64,000 nucleotides of DNA from Desulfomonile tiedjei DSM 6799 (GCF_000266945.1 NC_018025.1:806001-870000), one strand, 5' to 3'; positions 53,095 through 61,754 are shown, numbered from the stretch's first letter. Translations and numbers: made by a program. The notes: generated by a model not told the origin, from the sequence alone.

Positions 53095-54642
53095 TCACCC
53101 CTTTGACTGATAAGATTTGAGTGGTTGTCTCATTGAACAGACCATTTCACCCGCGCGATAAGAACTTCGAACCAGAGGTCCTGCTGCCACTTTCTTGAAT
53201 CCTTCCGATCGAGCGATCTGGGCCCACTCTTCGAATTCGGCCGGAGACACGTAACGACTCACTGGAAAGTGTTCTTTGGAAGGTGCAAGATACTGCCCGA
53301 GGGTGAGAAACGAACAGCCTGTACGGCGAAGGTCTGTAATCGCCTCCAGAATCTCTTGTTCTGTCTCGCCGAGTCCCAGCATGATGCCGGATTTGACGAT
53401 AAGCCCGTGCTTGCCGGCATATTCCAGGATACCCAACGAGCGTTGGTACCTCGCCTTGGGGCGAACGATGGGATAGAGGCGTTTCACTGTCTCTACGTTA
53501 TGGTTGAACACATCCGGACGAATGTCACAGATTCTCTGTAAGGCCTTCAGAGATCCCCTGAAGTCCGGAACAAGAACTTCGACGCTCACATCCGGACAAC
53601 ATTCTCGGACCTTCTCTACAGTTCTTACAAAATGCTCGGCGCCTCCGTCGGGAAGGTCATCTCGCGTCACAGAGGTAATCACGGCGTGTTTGAGTCGAAG
53701 GAGTTGCACTGCTTGAGCTATGCGTTCCGGCTCGCCTCCATCCACAGCGTCAGGCTTGCCTTTGTCTACTGCACAGAACCTGCATGTTCGGGTGCATATG
53801 GTCCCCAGGATCATGAAGGTAGCAGTTCCACGCGCGAAGCACTCGCCCAGGTTAGGACAGCGAGCGCTTTGACAAACAGTACTGAGACGCAGCCAGGAAA
53901 GCACGGACTCCATTCGATCGATGGATTCCGTGCACGAAGGAGAGAGAACTAACCAGGAAGGTCGCTCCGTAGGTCGTTGGCGCACCTCCGGCGGTGTCGC
54001 ATATCCGAAAATGCGGCAAAAAGCTCTCGTGAAACGATCTTTCACCTCAGCCATATCCACTGACTGCCCCAACTCGCGCTCCATGGAGGTGACCTTTCCG
54101 TCCGGATCGCCGCAAGGGTTGATAGATTCGAACCACCGGAGGTCAGCATTCACATTCAACGCAATGCCGTGGTAGGTCACCCATCGTCGGCATGCTACGC
54201 CCACACTCGCAATCTTTGCGGCGCCGGCCCATACACCGGGGTTTCTCCCTCTGAACTCGGAAGCCAATCCGTAGCTCCGGAGTACTGCTGCAACTGTCTC
54301 CAGTAGCATTTGCAGGTACAGCCGTAAGTCTTTGGTCTGGAGCTTAACGATCGGATAAGCCACAAGCTGCCCGGGACCATGAAAAGTGGCCATGCCACCT
54401 CGGTCTACGTGGAATACCGAGGCCCCTTTCCGATTGATTGCTTCTTCAGATTCTCGAAGGTCGTCCAGACTTCCGCTTCGTCCTATGGTCACCACCGGGG
54501 GGTGTTCAACCAAGATCAAGCGGTCCGGAGAAAGTTCTGCAATGCGCTCCGAAACCAAAGCTTCCTGGAGCTTCAAAGCGTCGTCGTATATCAAAAGTCC
54601 CCAGTCCAGGACCTGCAAATGAGAAATTGAGGCATCGGTCAT
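53095..54642 (-). CDS. LipB-LipA fusion: octanoyltransferase plus lipoyl synthase
   Basis: 515 residues from the ATG at 54642 (MTDASISHLQ), with GAGGAGG 8 bases upstream. Residues about 1-225 are LipB: VTIGRSG, GGMATFHGPGQLVAYPI, the Lys in AKIASVGVACRRWVTYHG and the catalytic Cys in INPCGDPDG. Residues about 230-510 are LipA: the auxiliary-cluster motif CQSARCPNLGEC (CX4CX5C), the radical-SAM motif CTRTCRFC, RDDLPDGGAEHF, NVETVKRLYPIVRPKA and a final VRSSYRAGE with the Ser ligand. Both halves keep all key residues. It would make the lipoyl cofactor in place, from octanoyl-ACP, on the E2 and GcvH-like proteins encoded beside it. Separate lipB and lipA genes are the norm. Confidence 0.92.
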   Translation of the reverse strand: MTDASISHLQVLDWGLLIYDDALKLQEALVSERIAELSPDRLILVEHPPVVTIGRSGSLDDLRESEEAINRKGASVFHVDRGGMATFHGPGQLVAYPIVKLQTKDLRLYLQMLLETVAAVLRSYGLASEFRGRNPGVWAGAAKIASVGVACRRWVTYHGIALNVNADLRWFESINPCGDPDGKVTSMERELGQSVDMAEVKDRFTRAFCRIFGYATPPEVRQRPTERPSWLVLSPSCTESIDRMESVLSWLRLSTVCQSARCPNLGECFARGTATFMILGTICTRTCRFCAVDKGKPDAVDGGEPERIAQAVQLLRLKHAVITSVTRDDLPDGGAEHFVRTVEKVRECCPDVSVEVLVPDFRGSLKALQRICDIRPDVFNHNVETVKRLYPIVRPKARYQRSLGILEYAGKHGLIVKSGIMLGLGETEQEILEAITDLRRTGCSFLTLGQYLAPSKEHFPVSRYVSPAEFEEWAQIARSEGFKKVAAGPLVRSSYRAGEMVCSMRQPLKSYQSKG

Positions 54643-54718
54643 TCTGAGCGCCTCCTCTCGTCTCTGAGGGCCAAGAGGACCAGGCTTCAGCGCAAACCGA
54701 GAACGCTCAAGTCTGGAG

Positions 54719-56095
54719 TCAGCGTTTCGGTAGATAGAGTGCCCAACCCGCAGTGTCCTTGGCCGCATCGGCGACTGTCTCCGAGTACGTCGGATGCACT
54801 CGAATACTGCGGGCAAGTTCGTTTACCGTTGCTTCCAGTTGCATGGCGAGGATAGCCTCGCCCACCAGGTCCGTGGCACCAGCTCCCACAATGTGAACAC
54901 CGAGGATTTCTCCGTATCGAGAATCCGACACGACTTTCACGGACCCTTCGACTTCGCCGCGGCTCATAGCCAGGCCGTTGATGGCATAGGGAAGGGTTCC
55001 CACCTCGATTTCCAATCCTCTTTTCTCCGCCTCCTCTTCGGAAAGGCCAACTGCACCCACTTCCGGCGATGTCCAAAGGCCGCGTGGGATCAGATGGAAA
55101 GGATACGTGCTACCTCTCTCCATACAGTTCTCCCCCGCAACGATTGCCATGGAGGATGCGGCATGGCTGAACATCCAGCCTCCAATGACGTCTCCGATGG
55201 CATAAATGCCCTTTACGGAAGTCTCCAACCGGTTGTCCACCAGGATTCCCCCATCCTCATTCAGCTTCACGCCGACCTGCTCGAGCCCCATATTGACCGT
55301 CGCCGGTTTTCTCCATGCAACCAGTACCTTTTGCACTTCAACACTGCGATCTGCGGCCGCCGAGAGCACACACGACCAGCCGGCTCCAGATTCTGCCTTC
55401 GTGATCGATTTGAGCGTGTGACGTGTGAGAACCTCTACTCCTTTCTCCCTGAGGGACTGCGTGATTCTCTGGCTGGTGTCATGGTCTTCGCGAGCGAGGA
55501 CGCGCGACGATTCGGTGGCCAAGACCACCTTGCAGCCGAAAGAGTTGAGGAGAAAGGCCATTTCTACTTCTATATAGCCGGAATCACACACGAGAATTGA
55601 CGACGGGACGTCCGTCATTTCGAAAAGCTGATCCGTAGTGAATGCCGCCTCTTTCAGTCCCGGAATAGGAGGGAACGCCAGGGAGCTTCCGGTAGCGACA
55701 ATTATTGTCTTTGCCTCATAAACCGTGTCTTCCACAGCTATTTCCCGAGGGCCCTTTATCACGGCACGCCCCCGCAAAACCGACACGCCGTTGTTTTGAA
55801 GAAGTGCCTCCATGCCCATCCGGATGTCTGTCGCTACCCCATTTTTGCGATCGACAATAGCTTGCAGGTTTACCTGTTCGATGGCAGCCTGGATTCCGAA
55901 CTCATGACCTTCGCGGATCAAGGCCAGGAGCGCTGCTGCACGCAACCATGTCTTGCTGGGGATGCATCCGGTGTTCACGCACGTGCCACCCATTTGGCCA
56001 CATTCCACGAGGGCCACCTTTCCTCCGAGCTGAGACGCTCTGATAGCTGCTGCGTATCCTCCAGGTCCTCCGCCAATCACAATCACATCATACAT
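54719..56095 (-). CDS. acoL: dihydrolipoyl dehydrogenase (E3)
   Basis: 458 residues: FAD-binding IGGGPGGYAAAIRASQLG, redox disulfide GGTCVNTGCIPSK, NAD domain, second FAD motif GIYAIGDVIGG, and the C-terminal His-Glu pair in HPTYSE. A degenerate spot is the NAD-binding region SSILVCDSGYIEVEMAFLL, where the usual GGGxIGxE is CDSGYIEVE, so NAD binding may be altered. It should reoxidise dihydrolipoyl E2. GAGGGA precedes the ATG. Second gene of the aco operon, 31 bases after E2. Confidence 0.9.
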   Translation of the reverse strand: MYDVIVIGGGPGGYAAAIRASQLGGKVALVECGQMGGTCVNTGCIPSKTWLRAAALLALIREGHEFGIQAAIEQVNLQAIVDRKNGVATDIRMGMEALLQNNGVSVLRGRAVIKGPREIAVEDTVYEAKTIIVATGSSLAFPPIPGLKEAAFTTDQLFEMTDVPSSILVCDSGYIEVEMAFLLNSFGCKVVLATESSRVLAREDHDTSQRITQSLREKGVEVLTRHTLKSITKAESGAGWSCVLSAAADRSVEVQKVLVAWRKPATVNMGLEQVGVKLNEDGGILVDNRLETSVKGIYAIGDVIGGWMFSHAASSMAIVAGENCMERGSTYPFHLIPRGLWTSPEVGAVGLSEEEAEKRGLEIEVGTLPYAINGLAMSRGEVEGSVKVVSDSRYGEILGVHIVGAGATDLVGEAILAMQLEATVNELARSIRVHPTYSETVADAAKDTAGWALYLPKR

Positions 56096-56126
56096 ATCGT
56101 TTCCCTCTATCGTCCCTCGTTGATAG

Positions 56127-57458
56127 TCAGGTCAGAATGAGAGCCGGCTGTTCGAGATAACCCGCGAGCAATCCCAGGAACTCACTTGCGGGTGCGCCAT
56201 CGACGACTCGATGATCGATGGTGAGGCTGAGCCTCATCATGGATCGGATCGTTATCTCACCCTTGAGGACAACCGGCTTTTCCACCACGCGGCCGACTCC
56301 GAGAATTCCCGTCTCGGGCGGTCGCAAGATGGGAGTGAAATTGTCCACGTTCGATGCGCTCAGATTTGTAATCGTAAAGGTCCCGCCAGTCACATCTTCA
56401 ACGCTAAGTGAGCTTGAGCGGGCTTTCTCAACAAGGGTACGCGCCTCTGCGGCAATTTGCAGGAGCCCTTTTTGGTCTGCTTCATGGAGCACCGTCACGA
56501 TCAGACCGTCGGGAATGGCCACAGCTATCCCCATGCCGACTGAGTCGTGCAGGATGATTTCATCACCGATCTGGGTTGAGTTCATGATAGGAAAACGTTT
56601 CAAGGCACGGGAAGTCGCCAGGATGAGAACGTCATTGAGCGAAATCCTGACGGATTCATCCTTCTTGTAGATCTCTCTCACGAGGTTCTGAAAACGCAGC
56701 GAGTCGGTGACATCCACCTCGGTCATTAGAGTGAGTTGTGCAGTGTTCTGCAGGCTGGCGTGCATGTTATCTGCAATGGCTTTTCGCATGCCTGTCAGAG
56801 GAATGGTTTTGCCAGGCCCCGTCTTCTCCTCGATTACCGGCGTCTTCTGCTGGAGAGCTCGTTCCACATTCTCCTTGGTTATCTTCCCACCCTCTCCTGT
56901 GCCGGTGATTGTGGAGATGTCGAGTGCTGCTTGATTCGCCATCGCTTCCGCGAGTGGGGTGATTCTGGGCCTTCGTTGGGCTTCCTCATGATATCGCGTG
57001 ACGTCTGCTTCCTTGATTCGTCCCTCTGCGCCCGTGCCCGTCACTAGGGCCAGGTCTACTCCGAGATCCTTTGCCAGACGCTTTGCTGCAGGGGTTGCCA
57101 GGATATCGCCTTTTTCCTTGGGCTTTTCGGCTTCTACTCTCGATGCGGCGCCGGCATATGCCGCCTTTGTCTCGGTAACATCGCCGGTCTGTGTTCCTTC
57201 CATCCGCTCGGGTTGTTCCCCTGATTCCGCGATCACGGCCACAATGGCGCCAACCGGGACGACCGCACCAGCGGGGACGACGATCTGGAAAAGAATTCCG
57301 GTGACAGGGGCTTCGACTTTGTTGGTGATCTTCTCCGTCTCCACCTCGAAAAGATCTTCGCCTTTCCGCACGTTATCTCCTTCATCCTTGTGCCACTTTG
57401 ACACTTTTCCGGTCTTCATGGTCATACCGAGTTTCGGCATTGTGACGTGAACGCTCAC
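56127..57458 (-). CDS. acoC: acetoin dehydrogenase E2 (dihydrolipoyl acetyltransferase) with two subunit-binding domains
   Basis: 443 residues from the GTG at 57458, chosen for GGGAGG 9 bases upstream; an upstream GTG lacks a signal. One lipoyl domain with the lipoyl Lys at 43 (VETEKITNKVEAP), a first peripheral subunit-binding domain (ATPAAKRLAKDLGVDLALVTGTGAEGRIKEADV), a second one (ITPLAEAMANQAALDISTITGTGEGGKITKENV), and a catalytic domain ending in DHRVVDGAPASEFL with the active His and Asp. Two binding domains in tandem are unusual; E2 normally has one. First gene after the leftward sigma-54 promoter. Confidence 0.9.
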   Translation of the reverse strand: MSVHVTMPKLGMTMKTGKVSKWHKDEGDNVRKGEDLFEVETEKITNKVEAPVTGILFQIVVPAGAVVPVGAIVAVIAESGEQPERMEGTQTGDVTETKAAYAGAASRVEAEKPKEKGDILATPAAKRLAKDLGVDLALVTGTGAEGRIKEADVTRYHEEAQRRPRITPLAEAMANQAALDISTITGTGEGGKITKENVERALQQKTPVIEEKTGPGKTIPLTGMRKAIADNMHASLQNTAQLTLMTEVDVTDSLRFQNLVREIYKKDESVRISLNDVLILATSRALKRFPIMNSTQIGDEIILHDSVGMGIAVAIPDGLIVTVLHEADQKGLLQIAAEARTLVEKARSSSLSVEDVTGGTFTITNLSASNVDNFTPILRPPETGILGVGRVVEKPVVLKGEITIRSMMRLSLTIDHRVVDGAPASEFLGLLAGYLEQPALILT

Positions 57459-57524
57459 TGGTACGGTCCTCCCGTTGGCGTAATCATGTGAAGTCACGGA
57501 TCAAGAGGGAACGCTGCGGTGATT

Positions 57525-57541
57525 TTGCAACTACTATGCCA
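57525..57541 (-). promoter_or_regulatory. sigma-54 promoter of the aco operon
   Basis: The minus strand reads TGGCATAGTAGTTGCAA: GG and GC are 10 bases apart and the -12 box is TTGCA. Transcription would start near 57515, 57 bases before the chosen acoC start. Confidence 0.8.
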
Positions 57542-57677
57542 ACGGACAGAATGCGTAGGTCCGTGGGCAGACGAAGAACACATTTTTCGTCGGGGCACAC
57601 TCCCTGTGACACGAATTGTCTTTCGAAACAGCGATCTTCATGGAGACATAAGAAATCTGATTATCTGCGTGCAGTAC

Positions 57678-57694
57678 TGTTCGATATTCGAACA
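57678..57694. promoter_or_regulatory. TGTTCG-N5-CGAACA operator 1 (probable AcoR site)
   Basis: TGTTCGATATTCGAACA, perfect half-sites. Centred about 145 bp upstream of the aco promoter and about 220 bp upstream of the thiC promoter. Confidence 0.8.
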
Positions 57695-57735
57695 CCCAAT
57701 TTCGACTTAAATGCTTGCTACGCGATAATGGCTGC

Positions 57736-57752
57736 TGTTCGCGTTCCGAACA
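57736..57752. promoter_or_regulatory. TGTTCG-N5-CGAACA operator 2 (probable AcoR site)
   Basis: TGTTCGCGTTCCGAACA, perfect half-sites. Only one base separates it from operator 3, suggesting cooperative binding of two dimers. Confidence 0.8.
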
Positions 57753-57753
57753 C

Positions 57754-57770
57754 TGTTCGCACATCGAACA
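57754..57770. promoter_or_regulatory. TGTTCG-N5-CGAACA operator 3 (probable AcoR site)
   Basis: TGTTCGCACATCGAACA, perfect half-sites. It lies about 137 bp upstream of the rightward sigma-54 promoter at 57907. Confidence 0.8.
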
Positions 57771-57906
57771 CGTATGCTCTGATCATGACGAAGCCCAACC
57801 CCCCTGTTCTCAATTCACAAGGCGTTGACATTTCCGGAGTGCTGGCATTAGCGCGACATCAAGCGCTGAAGATGGATCGGCATGGGACGCTAGAGGGATT
57901 CATATA

Positions 57907-57922
57907 TGGCGTCATTATTGCA
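57907..57922 (+). promoter_or_regulatory. probable sigma-54 promoter of thiC
   Basis: TGGCGTCATTATTGCA has GG and GC 10 bases apart and a TTGCA -12 box; the -24 side (TGGCGT) is weaker than consensus TGGCAC. Transcription would begin near 57933, about 77 bases before the thiC TTG start. Confidence 0.6.
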
Positions 57923-58009
57923 TACCATTCAATTGGGCACGTCCCACCGAGCCTGATAGCTCGCCAGCTTATTTGACAACGCTAATCATGAGAAAGGTAG
58001 AAAGGAGTC

Positions 58010-59245
58010 TTGAACGAACTGCTCAAACAAATCGCTCAAGAAGAGAGCGTCCAAGAGTTGGATCTCCTGACCAGCTTTCAGAACGGACGAGTTGCCGTAT
58101 TCAAGGCCCCTCCCAACGGCAGGGCCTTGGCAGTCGGTGAGAACCTTCGCGTAAAGGTGAACGCTAATATAGGCACTTCCGGTGACATTGCGGACGAGGA
58201 TTTCGAGCTCAAAAAACTGGAAGCCGCTCTCAGTGCCGGCACAGACACGGTTATGGACCTTTCCACAGGTGGGAATCTGAGGGCTGTGCGTCGGAAGATT
58301 GTGGAGGCATCGTCGGTTCCAGTAGGTTCTGTTCCGATTTATGAGGCAATTGTGGACGCTGCTCGCCGGCGAGGGGCCGCCGATAGTATGAACCCGGACG
58401 AAATGTTGGATGCGATCCGGCTCCATGGCGAAGACGGCATAAGCTTTGTGACCGTCCACTGTGGCGTCACACTTTCGGGACTGTCTCAATTGCAGAACAA
58501 TCCAAGAGTCTGCGGCATTGTGAGCAGAGGGGGGAGTTTCCTGGCACGGTGGATGCGGGCGAACAAAAAGGAAAACCCGCTCTTTGAACGATATGACGAG
58601 GTGCTGGACATCTGCAAACAATACGGAATGGTTCTTAGCCTCGGCGACGGTCTCAGACCGGGAGCAATCGCGGATTCAATGGATCAGGCCCAAGTAGATG
58701 AGCTGGTCACTATCGGGCAGCTGTTCCGTAGGGCGAGGCAAAGAGGAGTCCAGGCCATAATCGAAGGGCCGGGCCACGTCACTCTGGATCAGATTCCGGC
58801 GCAGGTGATGATGGAGAAGAGGCTATGCGATGATGCACCATTCTACCTGTTGGGACCTCTCGTGACTGACATTGCCCCCGGATTCGATCACATTACTTCA
58901 GCCATAGGAGCGGCCGTGGCGGCCGCTGCAGGAGCTGATTTCTTGTGCTACGTCACTCCGTCCGAACATCTCGGCCTTCCCGACGCGGACGACGTTCGTA
59001 TCGGTGTTCTTGCCGCTCGTATATCCGGTCACGCTGGTGACCTGGTTCGGCGGCGCCCGGGTGCTCGGGAGTGGGATGAAAAAATGAGCCGGGCACGCAA
59101 AGACCGAAATTGGGGTGAACAGATACGCCAGGCCATAGACCCCGGTTTGGCCCTCAGCATCCGGAGGAAGACGTGCCCCGAGGATCACGAGACGTGCACG
59201 ATGTGCGGTGATCTCTGCGCTTACAAGGCTGACTCCTTGATCTGA
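58010..59245 (+). CDS. thiC: phosphomethylpyrimidine synthase ThiC, short anaerobic type
   Basis: 411 residues from a TTG start with AAAGGAG just upstream. Radical-SAM enzyme converting aminoimidazole ribotide to the pyrimidine precursor of TPP. Family motifs: VKVNANIGTSGDIADEDFELKKLEAAL, TVMDLSTGGNLRAVRR, SVPVGSVPIYEA, VTVHCGV, RGGSFLARWM, LSLGDGLRPGAIADSMDQAQ, VIIEGPGHV-like QAIIEGPGHVTLDQI, GPLVTDIAPGFDHITSAIGAAVAAAAGADFLCYVTPSEHLGLP, and the C-terminal cluster motif CTMCGDLC (CX2CX3C). The BzaF branch (5-hydroxybenzimidazole synthase) is close in sequence and cannot be wholly excluded. No TPP riboswitch is present; instead a sigma-54 promoter and AcoR-type sites lie upstream, fitting TPP supply to E1. 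Confidence 0.88.
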   Translation: MNELLKQIAQEESVQELDLLTSFQNGRVAVFKAPPNGRALAVGENLRVKVNANIGTSGDIADEDFELKKLEAALSAGTDTVMDLSTGGNLRAVRRKIVEASSVPVGSVPIYEAIVDAARRRGAADSMNPDEMLDAIRLHGEDGISFVTVHCGVTLSGLSQLQNNPRVCGIVSRGGSFLARWMRANKKENPLFERYDEVLDICKQYGMVLSLGDGLRPGAIADSMDQAQVDELVTIGQLFRRARQRGVQAIIEGPGHVTLDQIPAQVMMEKRLCDDAPFYLLGPLVTDIAPGFDHITSAIGAAVAAAAGADFLCYVTPSEHLGLPDADDVRIGVLAARISGHAGDLVRRRPGAREWDEKMSRARKDRNWGEQIRQAIDPGLALSIRRKTCPEDHETCTMCGDLCAYKADSLI

Positions 59246-59540
59246 ACTAGTCGCCGCTCGTTATTGTGCGGTCTCACTCCGCTTTTCTAAAAAGGTCGAG
59301 AGATTGTCGAGCATTCCAATATGCCGCAATTCGATATGCTTGATCTCTCTTTTTTTCTTACGGCTCGGAATCGGGAAGAGCAAACATCAACCTACGATAA
59401 TCAAATAACAAATTCTGGAAGGGAGGTGGAATCGCAAGCATTTTGCCGTGATTTTCAGCAAGAGAGACAATATGGCAAAGAGTCGAACACATTCTCCCCG
59501 GGAATTTCTTTCGTCCAATGTACACGAGGAGGGAACATCG

Positions 59541-60572
59541 ATGGCGTCAGAAAGCTCTGCGAAGATCAAGTGTGAAGGAATCAACCAAATAGCAATTGTA
59601 GTCAAGGATCTGGAGACTGTGGCGAAGCACTACTGGAACATCTTGGGTGTCGGACCTTGGTATATTTACGACTGGGAGGCACCGTTAGTCTACGATCGCA
59701 AGTATCACGGCAAAACTGTCTGGGCCAGGGAAAAGATAGCTTTGGCACAGGTCGGAGGTGTGCAACTTGAACTGGTCCAACCGGTTGAAGGCCCTTCTAT
59801 CTATCAGGACTGGTTGGACGAACACGGAGAAGGATTGCACCATTTGAATTTCCTGGTTAACGATGTGGACGAGGCCGCGGGAGTATTGGCAGAACAAGGC
59901 TTCATAAGCATACAAAGCGGGCGTTTCGAACCCAAGGACCAGAAAGGAGCTTACAATTACATTGATATCAAGCCCCTGAGGGCGATCTGGGAACCTGTTC
60001 ACATCGGGGAAGTAATTGGCGGGACGCCCACCATGTTTCCTGCAGCTTCAGAAGAAGGAGCACGCGGCGTGAGCCAGGAAAGCCCCGCGAGGATCACGTG
60101 CAGGGGAATTAACCAAGTCGCAATTGTAGTCAAAGATGTGACGAGCGTGGCGAAACACTATTGGAACATCTTGGGTATCGGGCCCTGGTACATTTACGAC
60201 TGGGAGGCACCGTTAGTCTACGATCGCAAGTATCGCGGCAAAACTGTCTGGGCCAGGGAAAAGATAGCTTTGGCACAGGTCGGAGGTGTGCAACTTGAGC
60301 TGGTCCAACCGGTTGAAGGCCCTTCTATCTATCAGGACTGGTTGGACGAACACGGAGAGGGGTTACAACACTTGAATTTCCTGGTTAACGATGTGGACGA
60401 GGCCGCGGGAATATTGGCAGAACAAGGCTTCATGAGCATACAGAGCGGGCGTTTCGAACCCAAGGACCAGAAAGGAGCTTACAATTACATTGATATCAAG
60501 GCCTTGAGGGCGATCTGGGAACCCGTTCACATCGGGGAAGTAATTGGCGGGACGCCCTCCGTGTTTCCCTAA
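59541..60572 (+). CDS. tandem VOC-domain protein (glyoxalase/epimerase-like)
   Basis: 343 residues from the ATG at 59541, chosen for GAGGAGGG 7 bases upstream. Two near-identical VOC domains, 176 codons apart. Each starts INQxAIVVKD, contains GVQLELVQP, HLNFLVNDVDEAAG and IWEPVHIGEVIGG. By analogy with methylmalonyl-CoA epimerase the metal ligands would be Gln (NQIAI, where His is usual), Gln (VQLEL), His (HLNF) and Glu (WEPVH). Reaction unknown; an isomerase, epimerase or glyoxalase acting on a small ketone or aldehyde is likely. DNA identity between the halves is very high, so the duplication is recent. Lies 295 bases after thiC, with the SDR gene 53 bases downstream. Confidence 0.85.
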   Translation: MASESSAKIKCEGINQIAIVVKDLETVAKHYWNILGVGPWYIYDWEAPLVYDRKYHGKTVWAREKIALAQVGGVQLELVQPVEGPSIYQDWLDEHGEGLHHLNFLVNDVDEAAGVLAEQGFISIQSGRFEPKDQKGAYNYIDIKPLRAIWEPVHIGEVIGGTPTMFPAASEEGARGVSQESPARITCRGINQVAIVVKDVTSVAKHYWNILGIGPWYIYDWEAPLVYDRKYRGKTVWAREKIALAQVGGVQLELVQPVEGPSIYQDWLDEHGEGLQHLNFLVNDVDEAAGILAEQGFMSIQSGRFEPKDQKGAYNYIDIKALRAIWEPVHIGEVIGGTPSVFP

Positions 60573-60625
60573 CCTTCCTTCGCAATCACAATGATTGTGA
60601 ATCTCAGGCTCGAAGGAGGCCCAAG

Positions 60626-61423
60626 ATGGATCTAGGGTTAAAGGGCAAAGTGGCGTTGGTAACAGGAGCCAGCCAGGGCATCGGCAAAGCCTGCGCCCTG
60701 GCTTTGGCCGAGGAAGGTTGCAACTTGGCCGTCTGCGCCCGAAGAAGGGGGCCGCTGGAGCAGGCGGCTGAGGAGATGAAGGCCAAGGGAGTGGAAGTCC
60801 TTTGTGTAGCAGCAGATGTCACCCAACCGGAGGATCTCAAGAGTTTCGTCTCACAAGCCGTCCAGAAGTTTGGTCGTATTGACATCCTTGTCAATAATGC
60901 CGGCACGGGGCGGCTGAGCGACCCCATGGAATTAACTGAAGAGGAGTTCCGATACAACATGGATCTCATGCTGTTCGCACCCATCCAGTGTTCCAGGGCA
61001 GTGATTCCTCTCATGAAAACGCAGGGCGAAGGTCGCATCATCAACATTTCCTCCATATTTGGGAAGCAACCTGGAGGTCTGCTGGACTACGATGCCATCA
61101 AGGCAGCCGTGATCATGTTCACAAAAGACCTGAGCAACTACTTGGCAAAGGACAACATCCTCGTGAATGCTGTATGCCCGGGTCCTATCTGCACGCCGCT
61201 TTGGGAAGGCCCAGGGGCTTTGGGAGATCAACTGGGCCAAGTGCTAGGCACGTCAGGCCAGGAGGCAATCAAATGGTACGCCGGGCAAAACATCCCGCTT
61301 GGACACCACGGTGATGCCGAAGACATAGCCAACATGGTGGCATTCCTGGCATCTGATAGGGCTAAGTTCGTGACCGGCCAAGCGATAAATGTGGATGGTG
61401 GGATGGTGAAGTGCACGGTTTAA
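60626..61423 (+). CDS. short-chain dehydrogenase/reductase
   Basis: 265 residues: NAD(P)-binding TGASQGIG, NNAG, active site Ser (NISSIFG) with Tyr-x3-Lys (YDAIK), and C-terminal TGQAINVDGGM. CARRRGPL after strand 2 suggests NADP(H) preference (Arg instead of Asp). In this context it could reduce acetoin or diacetyl, or a product of the VOC enzyme; the sequence alone does not decide. GGAGG precedes the ATG. Confidence 0.88.
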   Translation: MDLGLKGKVALVTGASQGIGKACALALAEEGCNLAVCARRRGPLEQAAEEMKAKGVEVLCVAADVTQPEDLKSFVSQAVQKFGRIDILVNNAGTGRLSDPMELTEEEFRYNMDLMLFAPIQCSRAVIPLMKTQGEGRIINISSIFGKQPGGLLDYDAIKAAVIMFTKDLSNYLAKDNILVNAVCPGPICTPLWEGPGALGDQLGQVLGTSGQEAIKWYAGQNIPLGHHGDAEDIANMVAFLASDRAKFVTGQAINVDGGMVKCTV

Positions 61424-61552
61424 CGAAGACATTGCTCAAAGGTGATTCAGGCTCGGGATTCTTGCTGTAAGGTTGCACTGAAAGGTTCTCCCAAGAATCG
61501 GTGTAACGGCAGATGAATCGCGCGAAAAGACGAATGCCCGTTTTTCCCCCAA

Positions 61553-61658
61553 GGATCCATTCAGTTATACGTGGGGAAAATCCCCCTACTCCCCTTTATA
61601 AAAGGGGGTAAAGAAGCAACCCGAAATTCCCCCCTTAGTAAAGGGGGGGTAGGGGTAT
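61553..61658 (-). repeat. C/G-run palindromic repeat, copy 2 (inverted)
   Basis: Reverse complement of 646-756, from GGATCCATTCAGTTATACG through AAGAAGCAACCCGAAATTCC to the G run. Only the lengths of the C and G runs differ. Confidence 0.8.
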
Positions 61659-61754
61659 AGGCGTTAAAATAAGAGCATCCTGCTAGGCCCCAGGCCTGAC
61701 CGAAGACGCGTTCACGAATTCACAGGCATAAACCATCAAATAAAACAGATAATT

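Noticed and set aside
57785-57976. 63-codon rightward open frame (MTKPNPPVLNSQG...)
   Set aside because: No ribosome binding site, and it overlaps the probable thiC sigma-54 promoter at 57907, so regulatory DNA is the better reading.
57933-58009. TPP riboswitch before thiC
   Set aside because: The conserved CTGAGA and ACCTGATCTGGATAATGCCAGCG-type motifs are absent and the leader is too short.
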